DNA from: Sedimentibacter sp. SX930
GTDB lineage: Bacteria > Bacillota > Bacilli > Lactobacillales > Aerococcaceae
Assembly (NCBI GenBank): GCA_002155105.1
Contig: MUZD01000006.1
Span: forward strand, 124,001 to 188,000
Length of the DNA: 64,000 nucleotides
Direction: 5' to 3'
The position numbers were made by a program, and so were the translations under genes. Positions 63,500 to 64,000 of this stretch are shown here, in pieces. Numbering within the stretch: position 1 is the stretch's first letter; each line of letters begins with the position of its first letter. The notes under the pieces were generated by a model that saw only the letters and a list, made by a program, of their open reading frames with translations, did not search any database and was not told the origin of the DNA.

Positions 63500-64000
63500 T
63501 CAGCCCAGTTTCTTAGTCATGATGAAGTCGGTCTGTTCATCGTCGCCCATAAAGAACGAATGCGAACCGGTATGGACGAAGCCCATCTTTTCATAAAAAG
63601 CAATGGCATTCACATTGTGCTCCCAAACCCCTAGCCAGATCAGTTGCTTGCCTTGAGCGCGGGCTATTTCGATCGCTTTGTCGATCAGATATTTCCCGAG
63701 CCCTCTGCGCTTGAAGGCCGGCCGGATGTAGATCCGCTCCACTTCCAACGAATCAGCATCCGTTTTTTCCGTCAAGGCTGCCTCGACATTGATCTTCATG
63801 TAGCCCGCAAGTTCCGCCCCGTCATACAGAAAGTAGAAGGTCGAACCTTCAGCCGAAAGTTCCTCCTTCAGCTTTTCCGGATCGTAGGCCTTGTCCAGGT
63901 AAGCCTGCAGATTTTCCGGCGTGTTGTGGGCCGCGAATGTATCCGTGAACGTTTCGATGCCGACTGCTTGAAGATCCGCCAAATCTTCGATGCCGCATTT
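63500..64000 (-). CDS. GNAT acetyltransferase (partial)
   Basis: The C-terminal part of an N-acetyltransferase that continues past the right edge; the frame is open upstream of 63982 (CGIEDLADLQAVGIETFTDTF), so the true start is outside. Acetyl-CoA site VERIYIRPAFKRRGLGKYLIDKAI and the late NVNAIAFYEKMGF are clear. The FTDTFAAHNTPENLQAYL start resembles PaiA-type spermidine/spermine acetyltransferases. The substrate is uncertain. Confidence 0.88.
   Translation of the reverse strand, partial: KCGIEDLADLQAVGIETFTDTFAAHNTPENLQAYLDKAYDPEKLKEELSAEGSTFYFLYDGAELAGYMKINVEAALTEKTDADSLEVERIYIRPAFKRRGLGKYLIDKAIEIARAQGKQLIWLGVWEHNVNAIAFYEKMGFVHTGSHSFFMGDDEQTDFIMTKKLG

Overview
The window reads as chromosomal DNA from a low-to-mid-GC Gram-positive bacterium of the Lactobacillales. 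Supporting genes are the WalRK-YycHI-YycJ-HtrA-RlmH cluster, the RNA polymerase delta subunit, LipL, KtrAB, CshA, T-boxes and a type B L31. The overall look fits Carnobacteriaceae; Trichococcus is my best guess, not proven. There are no rRNA or tRNA genes, no complete insertion sequence and no prophage. Both ends cut through genes: a KdgT-type permease on the left and a GNAT acetyltransferase on the right.

Layout. 1-5.3 kb (minus): partial kdgT, a DUF59 Fe-S protein behind ilvD, a TPR-Arr rifampin ADP-ribosyltransferase, an AlkD-like protein and rlmH. 5.6-7.7 kb (plus): ktrB-ktrA potassium uptake. 7.75-8.12 kb: a gene-free stretch with six perfect DnaA boxes. 8.2-21 kb (minus): htrA, yycJ, a pyruvate-kinase-like gene, a DUF2207 gene, then walR-walK-yycH-yycI from one promoter, then an L,D-transpeptidase. 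21-36 kb (mostly minus): housekeeping and envelope genes trmR, a CBS-domain transporter, cbpA, queT behind a preQ1 riboswitch, alr-acpS, cshA, murF, ddl, htpX-lemA. 36-46 kb (minus): rpmE2, a thioredoxin-like protein, rho, murA, fba, pyrG, rpoE and DUF1934. At 46.4 kb the coding strand switches to plus: lipL, an HD phosphohydrolase, a HAD phosphatase, an Rgg-like regulator cassette, and a methionine-uptake operon (two tandem Met T-boxes, metN, metI, three metQ paralogues, an M20 amidohydrolase). 59.6-64 kb: mgsA, a 6-phospho-beta-glucosidase with a SemiSWEET protein, an RpiR regulator and the partial GNAT.

Most genes are ordinary; the unusual material lies between them. (1) Six intergenic arrays of three or four hairpins repeat every 50-52 bp. 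Stems differ between arrays and even between units, yet stay self-complementary. (2) A 124-126 bp structured element occurs three times with compensatory stem changes and fixed ends. (3) A dense DnaA-box cluster lies far from any dnaA gene seen here. (4) A candidate small RNA with a CCUCC loop, and a 14-residue peptide gene behind an Rgg-like regulator, were both too short for ordinary ORF calling.

All gene calls rest on reading translations, motifs, ribosome-binding sites and gene order by eye; no database search or folding program was run.
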